From positions 29,394,151 through 29,458,150 of the forward strand of contig OY540814.1 in assembly GCA_961205875.1 (NCBI GenBank): a DNA stretch of 64,000 nucleotides, in the 5' to 3' direction. How positions within the stretch are numbered: the stretch's first letter is position 1; every line of letters begins with the position of its first letter. A model generated the notes under the pieces. That model had not been told where the DNA came from, made no database searches, and saw only the letters and a list, made by a program, of their open reading frames with translations. The stretch comes from Sialis fuliginosa (taxonomy: Eukaryota; Arthropoda; Insecta; Megaloptera; Sialidae). The position numbers were made by a program, and so were the translations under genes. Positions 55,701-63,343 of the stretch are shown one piece after another.

Positions 55701-58700
55701 GTTATAAACAATATGTAACATTGTTGCATTATTTAAACATTCTAGAATGTTATTCTCACAAATTACACCGAGTATTGTAAATATTTATCAAATCTGAATG
55801 TTTATACTTTCGTTAGGCTGTAGGAAGAAGGGAGGGGGGAGGGGAGGGGCTATTATAAATCCTTACGTGGGGAAAGTGGAGGGTCTAAGTTCTAAATCGT
55901 TAGTTACGTAAGTTTTCTCTTTTGAATTAATAGGAAATGAGCAATTGGCACTAAGAGAAATTTTTTGTAGTCACACTCAAAAATTAATACAGCATCAAAT
56001 ATTTTTACTTATGCCCAGTATCATAAAGCACCTAACAAATTTGTTAGCTAACAAACACTTTCAACTGAGATATCAAACTTATATGACAGTTCTTTTGGAG
56101 TTTGTTGATGACTTTGACAAGTTTCGCGCACGCGTTGAAGGTAAATACAAACGGTATTAAAACAGTGGTGATGTTATGAAAATTATTTTGTACGGTGAAA
56201 GATGCCAACTGTGTTACAATTAGTTGAAGTGTCACTGCTCTAAATTCCATAACTAATCCATAGATACTAGTACAGAATTAATACCCCATTTGAATGTAAT
56301 TGCTAGCTAACAAATTTTGTTAGGTCCTTTATAATACCGGGCATTACTGTTATGTCCGGTATTATAAATCTGCTGGGACGCAATACGGATTGGGAAGTTG
56401 CTGTTGGACCAATCATAGCAGAAGATTAAAAATTTTATATATGTAATTTTATTAGAAATAATTTTTGAAATATTTACTTTTTCAATAAATTCAATCGAAA
56501 TTTCTCAAAAAGAAGGTTTGAATTTTACGCAAAAGGGATTCTGTGATATCTTCGTAAAGGAATATTTTACTACAAAAGTTGAACTGAATTTCTTACAGAT
56601 AATTGAATGCTCTTAAAAAAAGATTCTTTAAAATTGCACCATTATTTGAAAAAAATAAAACAATTTTGGGACTCCTCTTAAAAAAATTACTTAATTATAT
56701 CTTCTACTACCCCCCACTCCCCCCGTACATTGTGACCAAAAAAATACTAAAATCATCAACTGTTCAAGTCTTCAAAAACATTAATACAATGTTCGCGAAC
56801 ATAAAACAAAAATACAGAATTTCCATACCCACGCATCAAGCCCACAAATTAACACAAAATCTGCGTTCGTTGAACCCTTGAGTTGTTTTTATTGCATAAC
56901 CAGATGCAGATGAAATCGCGAATAGATTTAGTTCCGGTACGGCACAGTCTAACATCACTCTATGTGCTCGTTATCACAGGAACGGAGGCTAGACTGTGAT
57001 ATACCGGTCTGATTAGTCATATGGTTGTCAATACTCGAAACTGAATTTTCAAGGTAGACTTCTAAGTGGTGTGTTATCTGAATGACAGTTTATTTTACAG
57101 ATTATCGAGTTTATTTATAAATTATGCAATAAACTGTTTATTTATTTAAGAATAATTACAACCAAATATTATTTTCGAATATTATATTTTTCTGCATGTT
57201 ATAAGTCATTTCGAAAACTACTGATCCGATTTAAATGCTGTTTTCGCCGATAGTTAAATAATTTTTCAGAGCAGATTCTTAGCTATTATAAAACCTAAGA
57301 TTTAACATACAATTTAGCATACGAATGTCATTTATAATAATAAACTGAAACTTTTATACATTTTAAAACCAGTGCAAGTGAAGTAAAATCTGATGGATAC
57401 TGGGGGGGAGGGGGGGCTTTGTACCCATAATTCGGAGCGTATGTGTATAAATACTTATAAACGTGTAATCGATTTTAAGAAACTTTACTTAAAAATAAAA
57501 TTAATTAATTAAGTTTGAATTTATTATTTTATATTATTGCAGTTATAAATTTTATTTAAAATAGATTATTGTTTATATGTATAAGGAAATGCTAATGAAA
57601 TTAGAAAACGTGAAATTATCTAGCTGATTAATCAATCAGAAAGTCATAGGGTCAATGGAAACAATATTAATTAAACAGTTTCAATTTCATGTATTTATTT
57701 GTTCATTTAATATTTAAAATACAACAAACACTGAGATTTTATATTTCTGGAAATGGTTAAAATTGGAATAACTATAGCCCCTTCACTTTTTACCAAAATT
57801 TTACCAACCCCCTCTTTAATATTATACCCCTCACGCCCCTGTCCCGATTTACATTTCTTAATGGTATTTTTAATTTAAAAAAAATGTTATATTTACATTA
57901 AAATTTTTATACCGTACAATTTTTTACTCACAATGAGCCAAAGAATCAGCTGTTAAAATATCTGTATCCCAAACCGGACCACCCTGTATACTGTGCATCA
58001 AATTGATACCCTTAAATTTCCTGAAATTAACTCCCAGAATCAAAATTCAATTTTTTATACTTTAATTTCAAATTTTTACGTCGAATATTTTCAGAGAAAA
58101 TCACCTGTGACAAACGGACGGACAGACACCGAAGTGATTAGTTGATTTGGATTTTGAACAGACCATAATATTTAGAGTTGAATAGACTTTCTGCAGGTGC
58201 AGTAACTATCAATTTAATTTAGCTTATTGTAATTAAATAAAACATAATTTAATGATTGGTTTCAATGTATGTATATCATTAAGTGAAACGAAGAAAGTGA
58301 CTGCTTCCTTTTATATGTATAATGTACACGATTATTAAATACAAAGGTAATTTTGCACTCTAGCGTTGATTGTATTTTAATATCTCCACATTTGAACGTG
58401 TGCTGCTAGTTTCAGATCGGTAAATGTCAAATGTATTGTAATAATATTGATAAAGGAACAATATTTGTTGTTGAAATGAAAAATTACTTGGCATATTTGT
58501 AATTTATTTGTACATAAATATGTACATATGCCAGAAACAATATTGTTTATAATTTTATGTAGGTACATAATTATAATATATATACGCTTTTATAACTTTT
58601 ATAACTTAATTGGTTTGTTTTGCTGAAGGCTTCGCGAGTTATAAATGTTAGCTTCAATATTTATAACTGCTGATGTTGAATTTATAAATCAATTTGCATA

Positions 58701-61700
58701 AAGGTTGTATAAATATATACAGGTTTCTACATTATTTAAAAAAAAAAAACATTTTATTTATAACTAGAAATAGGCATGATGCCTAATTTTTAAAAACTGT
58801 TTTATGATGATCTTACGTGTCTCCTATTTCCAAAAAAAATGCTTATTTCTGCAGAAAATATAGGTTTAATCATAAAAATTGACCCTTTTAAAACTAATTG
58901 TGAATTTGACGCCAAAACGCTCGCAAGTGTCATGGCGCATATTTGTGACGTCACGCCTATGTAAACACTCCTTATCAACTATAATAAATCCTTGTTCCAT
59001 CGCTAACGTTTCTCGGTTTTACATTTGGTAAAACAATACTGAGCAAATTGATAATTTAAAACCACAAAATAATTCATAAACAGTGCATATATTATAATAG
59101 AATCGCTTACATCAGATTCCAAATTTAAAGACAAACATCATCGGTTATCTTGTTCTATCAAGTTTAATATATCTAAAATACTAAAATTCGGAATATCAAA
59201 TATGTATTGCCACAAAAGTTACGTATACAATTTTCAATAGATTACATAATAATTGAATTGCACAAATATATATGAGTACCTATGTATTATAAACGAAGAG
59301 TAGTTCTTTATCTAGCAAATGAATTTCTAAATATCTGTCTTTGTTTGATACATGGAGAAATGATTTAAATATTATAATTGCACAAATGGGAGGAGCCTAC
59401 TAAGTTTGTGATAAACGAAAATGAATACAAACTGCAAGACCATTAATGCAGGCGACTGTACTTTAATTCTAATAATTATTAATTATAACTTAATTGTAAC
59501 TTGAGCCAAAATGTATTTGTTTATCAATATCGTAAAGGAACAACATTGGCAATTGGCAGTGCAGTACCGGCGGTGAAAGAGACTGCAAACTTTGTTTTAC
59601 GTAACAGCAGGTGTACGTAACAGCATACGACGTCACACACGCACAGGCATAGATAGTCAGTAGTTACATAGTAAATACTTAGTCAATGTACAGTCACCTG
59701 CATTAATGGTCTTGCAGTTTGTATTCATTTTCGTTTATCACAAACTTAGTAGGCTCCTCCCATTTGTGCAATTATAATATTTAAATCATTTCTCCATGTA
59801 TCAAACAAAGACAGATATTTAGAAATTCATTTGCTAGATAAAGAACTACTCTTCGTTTATAATACATAGGTACTCATATATATTTGTGCAATTCAATTTT
59901 TATGTAATCTATTAAAAATTGTATACGTAAATTTTGTGGCAATAAATATTCGATATTCCGAATTTTAGTATTTAAATATATTAAACTTGATAGAAAATGT
60001 TTGTCTTTAAATTTGGAATCTGATGTAAGCGATTCTAGCCTTTAGGGTGTCAGACTAGTTCTGCAGGCGACTGTACATTCGTGCTCCATGCATAGATATC
60101 GAGTGGATATTAAACTTTTCGTTTAACAACATAGTACTTTGCAACTATAAATCATACAAATGTCAAATTAGTCTTAAAATATTTGTTATTTATTCTAGTT
60201 TTACGTATTAAAATTTTCCTTGCAATATCGAAGATACAAGAAGCTTTGTGATCGTTTCAGATTGAGACAAAAAAAATGTTCTCCGATTTCAAAATTTTAA
60301 ATTGATTTATCCGTTTCACGTCAAGACAAACACTTTTCGTTCCGTGTCTGTCTGTCCTCCGAATCCTTGCCACACGCATAACTCATGAACCACCACATTT
60401 CAAAATCGTGTGTAAGGGAGAGGGGTGACATCCCAAAATATTTATTTTTTTCAAGATATCTCAAGAACGACACATGTTATGTGAAAATTGTATAGAATAT
60501 TTTTTGTAGAGCATTAAATTTCCTATAATATGGATCTACAACGTTTGTTGTAAAATATTCCCTTTACAAAGATTTATCTCAATTTATTTTAAAAAGTAAC
60601 TTCAACCCGGATTCATCAATAGTACACATTTTTTCTTGTCTCTCACACTTTAACAAGTTGATGCATTTAGTAATTACTATGCGCGGTGTGTTAACACCCC
60701 GAGCGCTGCGCTCCTTTACCCCCCCCCCTCCCCTCCTGCCAAACCTTCACACAGATAACAATCTGTTATACGACGACACCAAGCATATAAAATGTTTATG
60801 ATAATTTAACTTGTAATATGTAAATCGAATTTTAAACGAACCATGATATAATTTATTATTATAACTCGCGATTTTTTTTTTGAATAAATTTTTCGAAATA
60901 CAAAGTAGCATATGTCCTTCTTCAGGATCCAAGCTATCTCCCTGCTAAATTTCATACAGATCGGTTCAGTAATTTAGCCATTAAAAGATAAAATACTTTC
61001 TCATTTATAATATTGTACCATTAATTGACGTAATTTTAATTGCATAGAATAGATAATTGAACGTCTCATAGAGGGAGGGGGGTAAAAATGTCTAGATGTC
61101 TTTTTATAAACATGTTATTAATTTCAACTATACCTAATTTATGTTGTTTTTTTTCCAGTAATGTCCGAAGAATTAAGCTGTGAGCAAAGTCTCAGCAGTA
61201 TTGAGTTAGTTGCCGAAGAAGCGGCAAGTGTAAGGGCTGTGAGTGTCTCACCGGCCGACACTGGATGTTCCGGGGGCAGTAGTCCTCACGAGATGGAGCT
61301 ACACGACCCCCATAGCTCCGAGGAAGAGCTAGAGGTCATTAACAACACTAGTAACGCAGATCAGGTAAACTTATGAATTTTATTAAATTGGGAAAAGTTT
61401 TTTGATTTGAACCCTATTATTTGATTTAAGAATGCAGTGACCCCTAGTTATAGTTTAAAGTTGGCTGATTCTTTTTGTTTTTATCTGATTGAACAATTAG
61501 TTTCCGAGGAAAAAAAATCCACAAATATACGAATTTTTCGCTATTTTTAAAGTTAAAATATCTTTTATCTTCAAAACTATTGATTAAAAAAAAGTTTATG
61601 GTACAAAAAATGTTCATTTTAATCCAATGAAGCTTACATAATTTTTTCAGATTTTTTAACGCAAATTTAGATTTATTAAACAAAAAAATGTGTGGACCGC

Positions 61701-62740
61701 ATAAAAAAATATCATGTATATGGGCAAATCCACAGAACGTGGCCGCTTTGGGGGAACGGCAATAGTGCGCGTGTGGGAATGTATATTACCCACCCATAAG
61801 TACACGAACTCAAAGTATACTTTATTGTGGATGTAAACATGGAGTTACAAGTCGATTGCTTGATTCATATCAAAACTGCAGCACAATTTGCATTGAAAAA
61901 TCGGTTATTTTCACGTTTTCAGAATGGAACTTTTAAAAAATGAAAAATTCATACCACCGCAATTTTCTCAGATTCAAACCAATGAATCTGAAATTTTTAC
62001 TGGACATGTTTTTTGGTACAATGAACCTTTTCCCGGAGTTTGAAAGGCGCACACTTCTTACATTTCATATGCGCGATTGTTTTATCCAGCGAACGGCAAT
62101 TTCAGCGTTTTTTATTTGGATTATTTGCTGTAACTTTTGGAACATCCGAAGCACACTCCTGAAATTGAGACCAATTATTCTTCTCTTTGTTACGAAGATT
62201 TTGAGACGACATAGAAGAGTGTGCGTTCAATGCTCCATTTTGAAGAAGCATTTGAGTATTTTAATTTAAAGCTAATGCGGCCACGTTCTGTGAATTTGCC
62301 CATATAGATGTTTTTTCTCAGAAAAATATAAAGAATTTAATAAAATCATTTTTAGCCACTAGAACGTCGATTGGTCGGTTATTGTCATTTCTAAGCGAGC
62401 TAGGTTTATATGATTTTAAACAACATAAATGTTTATATTCCAGACGGAAAAAACGCCTTCGCCTGCAGTTCTGCGTCATCACCAGTCAACAAAGCAGCAC
62501 CAGAGACGGGCGTCGGCCAGCGTGACCGCCGGGGTGACGAGCGTCACTTCCGGTCCAGGTGAACGCGCGGCGTCCGTGTGTCTGCCGGAGAAACGCAAGT
62601 GGTCTCAGGTGTGCCAGTCGGCCGGTGCTGTAGCGCCCGAAGACTGCAGTCCGGAGAACGAGGAGAACATGTCACAGTTCGGGAATCTCAGTCCGAGCAG
62701 GATATGTCGCTCGCCGTCCTACGGGAAGCTCATGTTCGGG
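40637..62740 (+). CDS. Unrecognised gene, N-terminal part (4 exons; continues beyond window)
   Basis: Four exons join in phase into 636 nt, or 212 residues, starting at the first in-frame ATG (40637, A at -3). The N-terminus is short and basic (MLKFLTHKLRTHS), followed by an acidic stretch (GDEDHDSGTESDEEAEAPSE), Ser/Glu-rich sequence, a His/Gln/Arg patch (RHHQSTKQHQRR), a K-R-K-W-S motif and a Ser-Pro segment (LSPSRICRSPSYGKLM). There is no folded domain, signal peptide or membrane helix. It looks like the disordered start of a larger intracellular regulatory protein. I do not recognise the family. It lies 16.4 kb downstream of bark on the same strand. The phase match across three introns is the main support; the first exon is the least certain. 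Confidence 0.6.
40706..42100. other. Intron 1 of second gene, left part
   Basis: CpG-richer to about 40860, with an AAAATGGCCGCCCCG block at 40772, then AT-rich with no gene or element recognised. Confidence 0.4.
42102..42541 (+). repeat. Tandem duplication, two units of about 221 bp
   Basis: Unit 1 starts at 42102 and unit 2 at 42323 (GGGGTAAATAGAGCATTGCC). Both continue TAATTGATGCAAAATTCTTG through GGCTTACRCGRATTTCTTGA with few differences, so the duplication is recent. C runs differ in length. Confidence 0.88.
42621..43088 (+). mobile_element. Inverted-terminus element CAGGGGTCAAAAC
   Basis: Ends CAGGGGTCAAAACTAGT and AACTTGTTTCGACCCCTG are imperfect inverted repeats in the style of the hAT-type families here. 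Several AGTCAGTTTTT blocks sit near each end. The target duplication is not clear. It ends 54 bp before the exon at 43143, so it is close to that exon's branch-point region. Confidence 0.65.
43143..43206 (+). CDS. Second gene, acidic exon 2
   Basis: A strong polypyrimidine tract (T run, GTTCAG) ends at 43142 and a consensus donor GTAAGT begins at 43207. The 64-nt exon encodes GDEDHDSGTESDEEAEAPSEI plus one base of a Val codon completed at 61159. Open acidic codons in AT-rich surroundings and two good splice sites support it despite its size. Confidence 0.7.
43324..44362 (+). mobile_element. Foldback element, ~1.04 kb, arms about 500 bp
   Basis: The two halves are near mirror images about a centre near 43850: GGGAAGCATATTTTGTCAAT with ATTGACAAAATATGCTTCCC; CGTTCTCGAGATATAACC with the mirrored GGCTATATCTCGAGAACGG; GATTTCAAATCCGTCAACTA with its partner. 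Outer ends decayed, the right ending CCTCGCCACTG. A related arm fragment opens the window (about 40-150). Confidence 0.85.
44363..44912. other. Intron 2 of second gene, no feature recognised
   Basis: AT-rich sequence with a slightly more balanced patch near 44770-44900 that includes an unrecognised open frame running into the next repeat. No splice-supported exon seen. Confidence 0.35.
44913..45460 (-). mobile_element. hAT-type MITE, CAGTGCCGGC family, copy 3, right end lost
   Basis: Starts CAGTGCCGGCCTTAGCAAATC and follows the 19394-19954 element in reverse orientation, through GCTCCATTGTGCGCCGCCCC, where it stops at the next element. Confidence 0.8.
45467..45892 (+). mobile_element. hAT-type MITE, CAGTGGCGTAGA family
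   Basis: Ends CAGTGGCGTAGATAG and ATCTACACCACTG; strongly similar to 13095-13512 over its length (GGTTCAGGGACCCTCA, CGTGTAATTCCGTTAAAATC). No 8-bp duplication visible since it abuts another repeat. Confidence 0.85.
45893..46790. other. Intron 2 of second gene, no feature recognised
   Basis: AT-rich stretch without recognisable exon or repeat termini. Confidence 0.4.
46793..47175 (+). mobile_element. mariner-type MITE, CAGTCGCCTGCA family, copy 3
   Basis: Inverted termini CAGTCACCTGCA and TGCAGGCGACTG between TA dinucleotides. Same length class and sequence as 17768-18153. Confidence 0.9.
47176..48480. other. Intron 2 of second gene, no feature recognised
   Basis: AT-rich stretch, no exon, RNA gene or clean repeat termini seen. 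Confidence 0.4.
48490..48645 (-). repeat. Insect retroelement-like tail (GGCATAGGCTACTTTATACC)
   Basis: Contains ACCGATCTTGATGAAATTTGG, ATAGCTTGCATC, GGGCATAGGCTACTTTATAC and CCGCGGAC in order. I recognise these as parts of a dispersed repeat common in insect genomes, but cannot name the family with certainty. Related tails near 840-945 and 60890-61010. Confidence 0.5.
48646..49610. other. Intron 2 of second gene, one balanced-composition patch
   Basis: Around 48895-49015 base composition is more balanced and short frames are open, but no splice-supported exon is visible. The rest is AT-rich without a recognised feature. Confidence 0.35.
49620..49790 (+). repeat. Interspersed repeat shared with 32.9 kb
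   Basis: Shares GGTCTGGAGTACTCACT and ATCGGTGCATTTTTACAGTAGTTATCGTGAACGAA-like sequence with 32827-33020, in opposite orientation. Confidence 0.55.
49791..51030. other. Intron 2 of second gene, AT-rich; foldback fragment at 50498-50545
   Basis: Mostly AT-rich and featureless. GCCAAGTAAATGCACAGTGCTTCCTCGTGC at 50498-50540 is a fragment of the foldback family of 18239-19012. CCTGAAACTAATAACGTTAAC near 50550 also occurs, reversed, near 29565. Confidence 0.5.
51040..51075 (+). repeat. Dispersed-repeat end ACTAGCTGGGCCCGCGCGGCTT
   Basis: A GC-rich block in AT-rich DNA, of the ACTAGCTG(A/G)CCCGCGC type that ends many insect retroposed repeats. Class uncertain; no target duplication identified. 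Confidence 0.45.
52633..52870 (+). mobile_element. Rearranged copy of the GGTACTGGCACC MITE
   Basis: Begins TAAGGTACTGGCACCAGT, then jumps to the AATTTAATTACCAA arm and ends near GATAAGTACTACGACACAAAA, where foldback-related sequence takes over. Confidence 0.7.
52876..53335 (+). repeat. Interior of foldback family with GACAGACAGACAGACGG tail
   Basis: Matches the interior of 18239-19012 (GAATATTTTACAA..ACGTTGTAGACCC, ACATGTGTCGTTCTTGAGAT), then continues with GACAGACAGACAGACGG and CGTATCTTCGATATTGCGAGG. The same sequence, reversed, is at 60222-60600. Confidence 0.65.
53790..54060 (+). mobile_element. Left arm of the GCACAGTGCTTCCTCGTGC foldback family
   Basis: AAGTAAATGCACAGTGCTTC through GTCAAAATGACATTTAATATG, matching the 18239-18470 arm with few changes; no right arm follows. 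Confidence 0.7.
54323..54560. other. GC-richer patch in intron 2, nature unknown
   Basis: CAGACTGCAGATGTCTGGATAGCGCCC, CCAACGCGGCGAACGGCGGAACCC and nearby sequence stand out from the AT-rich intron. A 98-codon frame is open on the - strand, but it has no recognisable domain or splice support. It might be an unannotated exon or old insertion. Confidence 0.25.
54831..55180 (-). mobile_element. hAT-type MITE, CAGTGGCGTAGA family, one end lost
   Basis: Starts CAGTGGCGTAGATAGG with an 18-base C run following, then matches 13095-13512 in reverse orientation to GAGGGTCCCTGAACC. The other terminus is missing where a piece of the foldback interior (TGTCACCCCTCCCCCTTACAC) is joined. Confidence 0.75.
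55250..55620 (-). mobile_element. hAT-type MITE, CAGTGCCGGC family, copy 4, one end lost
   Basis: Reverse-orientation match to 38887-39453 from AAATATAGCTTACATCATC to CTAAAGCCGGTACTG at 55620, with a C run before the terminus. The other end is cut off at the junction near 55250. Confidence 0.8.
56011..56343 (+). mobile_element. Inverted-terminus MITE, ATGCCCAGTATCATAAAG
   Basis: Ends ATGCCCAGTATCATAAAGCACCTAACAAATTTGTTAGCTA and a mirrored TAGCTAACAAATTTTGTTAGG...ACCGGGCAT pair with a few mismatches. 333 bp. Target duplication unclear. A short open frame across the left half is not a recognisable protein. Confidence 0.7.
56934..57007. repeat. Isolated 74-base hairpin
   Basis: CCGGTACGGCACAGTCTA at the left pairs with TAGACTGTGATATACCGG at the right in 15 of 18 positions. 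The - strand contains TATCACAG, the seed word of the miR-2/13 family, but the hairpin is short and the loop large. It may be a miniature repeat end rather than an RNA gene. Confidence 0.4.
57010..58780. other. Intron 2 of second gene, no feature recognised
   Basis: AT-rich stretch with a GGGGGGGAGGGGGGG patch near 57403 and a CGGACGGACAGAC patch near 58115, otherwise nothing recognised. Confidence 0.4.
58780..59095 (+). repeat. Interspersed repeat with TTTGTGACGTCACGCC, copy 2
   Basis: Nearly the same as 16525-16835 from CCTAATTTTTAAAAACT to AAACAGTGCA. It then joins a truncated mariner-type copy at 59100. Confidence 0.68.
59100..59458 (-). mobile_element. mariner-type MITE, CAGTCGCCTGCA family, copy 4, one end lost
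   Basis: Starts within the element (AGAATCGCTTACATCAG) and runs to the terminus TGCAGGCGACTG followed by TA. Reverse orientation. The missing terminus is replaced by the adjoining repeat. Confidence 0.85.
59691..60073 (+). mobile_element. mariner-type MITE, CAGTCGCCTGCA family, copy 5
   Basis: Termini CAGTCACCTGCA and TGCAGGCGACTG with TA on both sides; full length, forward orientation. It faces copy 4 at 230 bp distance. Confidence 0.9.
60222..60600 (-). repeat. Foldback-family interior, reverse copy
   Basis: Reverse-orientation match to 52876-53335: CAATATCGAAGATACAAG, TTTCAGATTGAGAC, CTCAAGAACGACACATGTTA and TACAACGTTTGTTGTAAAAT. Confidence 0.65.
60885..61015 (-). repeat. Insect retroelement-like tail fragment
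   Basis: ACAAAGTAGCATATGTCC, AGCTATCTCCCTGCTAAATTTCA and AGATCGGTTCAGTAATTTAGCC follow the same order as the fragment at 840-945 and part of 48490-48645. Confidence 0.5.
61159..61364 (+). CDS. Second gene, Ser/Glu-rich exon 3
   Basis: Acceptor TTTTTTTTCCAG ends at 61158; donor GTAAAC begins at 61365. The exon completes a Val codon, then reads MSEELSCEQSLSSIELVAEEAAS... to NNTSNADQ in phase 0. Its base composition (many GAG, AGC, GCG codons) stands out sharply from the flanking AT-rich introns. The ATG at 61161 could also serve as a start in another transcript. Confidence 0.8.
61445..62390 (+). mobile_element. AATCAGCC repeat, copy 2, split by an insertion
   Basis: Bases 61445-61717 and 62307-62390 together match 28160-28530; the break falls at ATCATGTA in both. 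The inner 61719-62304 is a separate inverted-terminus element listed on its own. It occupies most of intron 3 of the second gene. Confidence 0.72.
61719..62304 (+). mobile_element. Nested element, TATGGGCAAATCCACAGAACG termini
   Basis: Ends TATGGGCAAATCCACAGAACGTGGCCGC and the complementary GCGGCCACGTTCTGTGAATTTGCCCATA are near-perfect inverted repeats, with TA on both sides. About 586 bp. A 109-codon frame inside (61940-62269) is not recognisable. Probably a non-autonomous TA-target element. Confidence 0.75.
62444..62740 (+). CDS. Second gene, exon 4 (KRKWS and Ser-Pro motifs)
   Basis: Acceptor TTTATATTCCAG ends at 62443; donor GTCAGT begins at 62741. The exon has 99 codons, phase 0 at both ends, and is very GC-rich for this window (CGGGCGTCGGCCAGC and similar). 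It encodes TEKTPSPAVLRHHQS..., a run of Ser/Thr/Val, PEKRKWSQ, and SPSRICRSPSYGKLMFG. Strong coding composition. No domain recognised. Confidence 0.8.
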
Positions 62741-62810
62741 GTCAGTTCAATTCATTTTTTATTTATATTTATGTTAAATATTTAACATCTGTATCATCGA
62801 TGTGCTAACT

Positions 62811-63334
62811 CAAGGTTAGTAAAGTAATAGGTTGCCTCATAACTCTGGCGGGGAGTGGCATGAGAGGGGAGAACGCGTCATCGTGAGGAACTCTTTGACA
62901 TTATAAATGGCTGTCAAACTATATTTACTCTTTATTTTAGTTAAGCTGATTTATTGTAACTTGTTTTTAAATATTTTCATTTGATATTGATAGTGTACTG
63001 AGTTTTAAATCTAAATTTTTATTATTTTATTATAAATTATAGTTTTAAACAAGTGTTTTTTTATGTGTAACCAAGAAATGTATTTTCTTTAAGCATTGAT
63101 TTCTGACATCATTTTAAAGTTTTTATGAAGAAATATTATATGTAATAATTTGTGCTTCTGTAATAAACAATAATATTTACTTTTTTTAAATACAAATATC
63201 CAAAAACACGAAATAATTTGAAAAAAAACTTAATATATGAAACAACGTTTAAAGGTTCCTCAGGGTGACGTCATTATACGCAGCCGCTGATTGGTCAAAA
63301 AGTTATGAGGCAACCTATACATATACTAACCTTG
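62811..63334 (+). mobile_element. Inverted-terminus element with 9-bp target duplication
   Basis: Termini CAAGGTTAGTA and TACTAACCTTG, extended inside by TAGGTTGCCTCATAACT and its mirror. Flanked by the exact 9-bp direct repeat GTGCTAACT (62802-62810, 63335-63343). Nine bases fits Mutator-like elements; eight plus one chance match would be hAT-like. Contains TGACGTCA at about 63265. It begins 70 bp after the donor of exon 4. Confidence 0.82.
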
Positions 63335-63343
63335 GTGCTAACT

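Noticed and set aside
56934-57007. tRNA gene of 74 bases
   Set aside because: Length fits, but there is no GTTCRANNC-type T-arm, no cloverleaf, and only the outer stem pairs.
17768-60073. Spaced identical repeats as a CRISPR-like array
   Set aside because: The repeats are 380-bp elements kilobases apart with inverted ends and TA flanks, in a spliced eukaryotic sequence.
61940-62269. 109-codon open frame in the nested element
   Set aside because: No transposase motif recognised on either strand; the frame is bounded by an AT-rich non-autonomous element.
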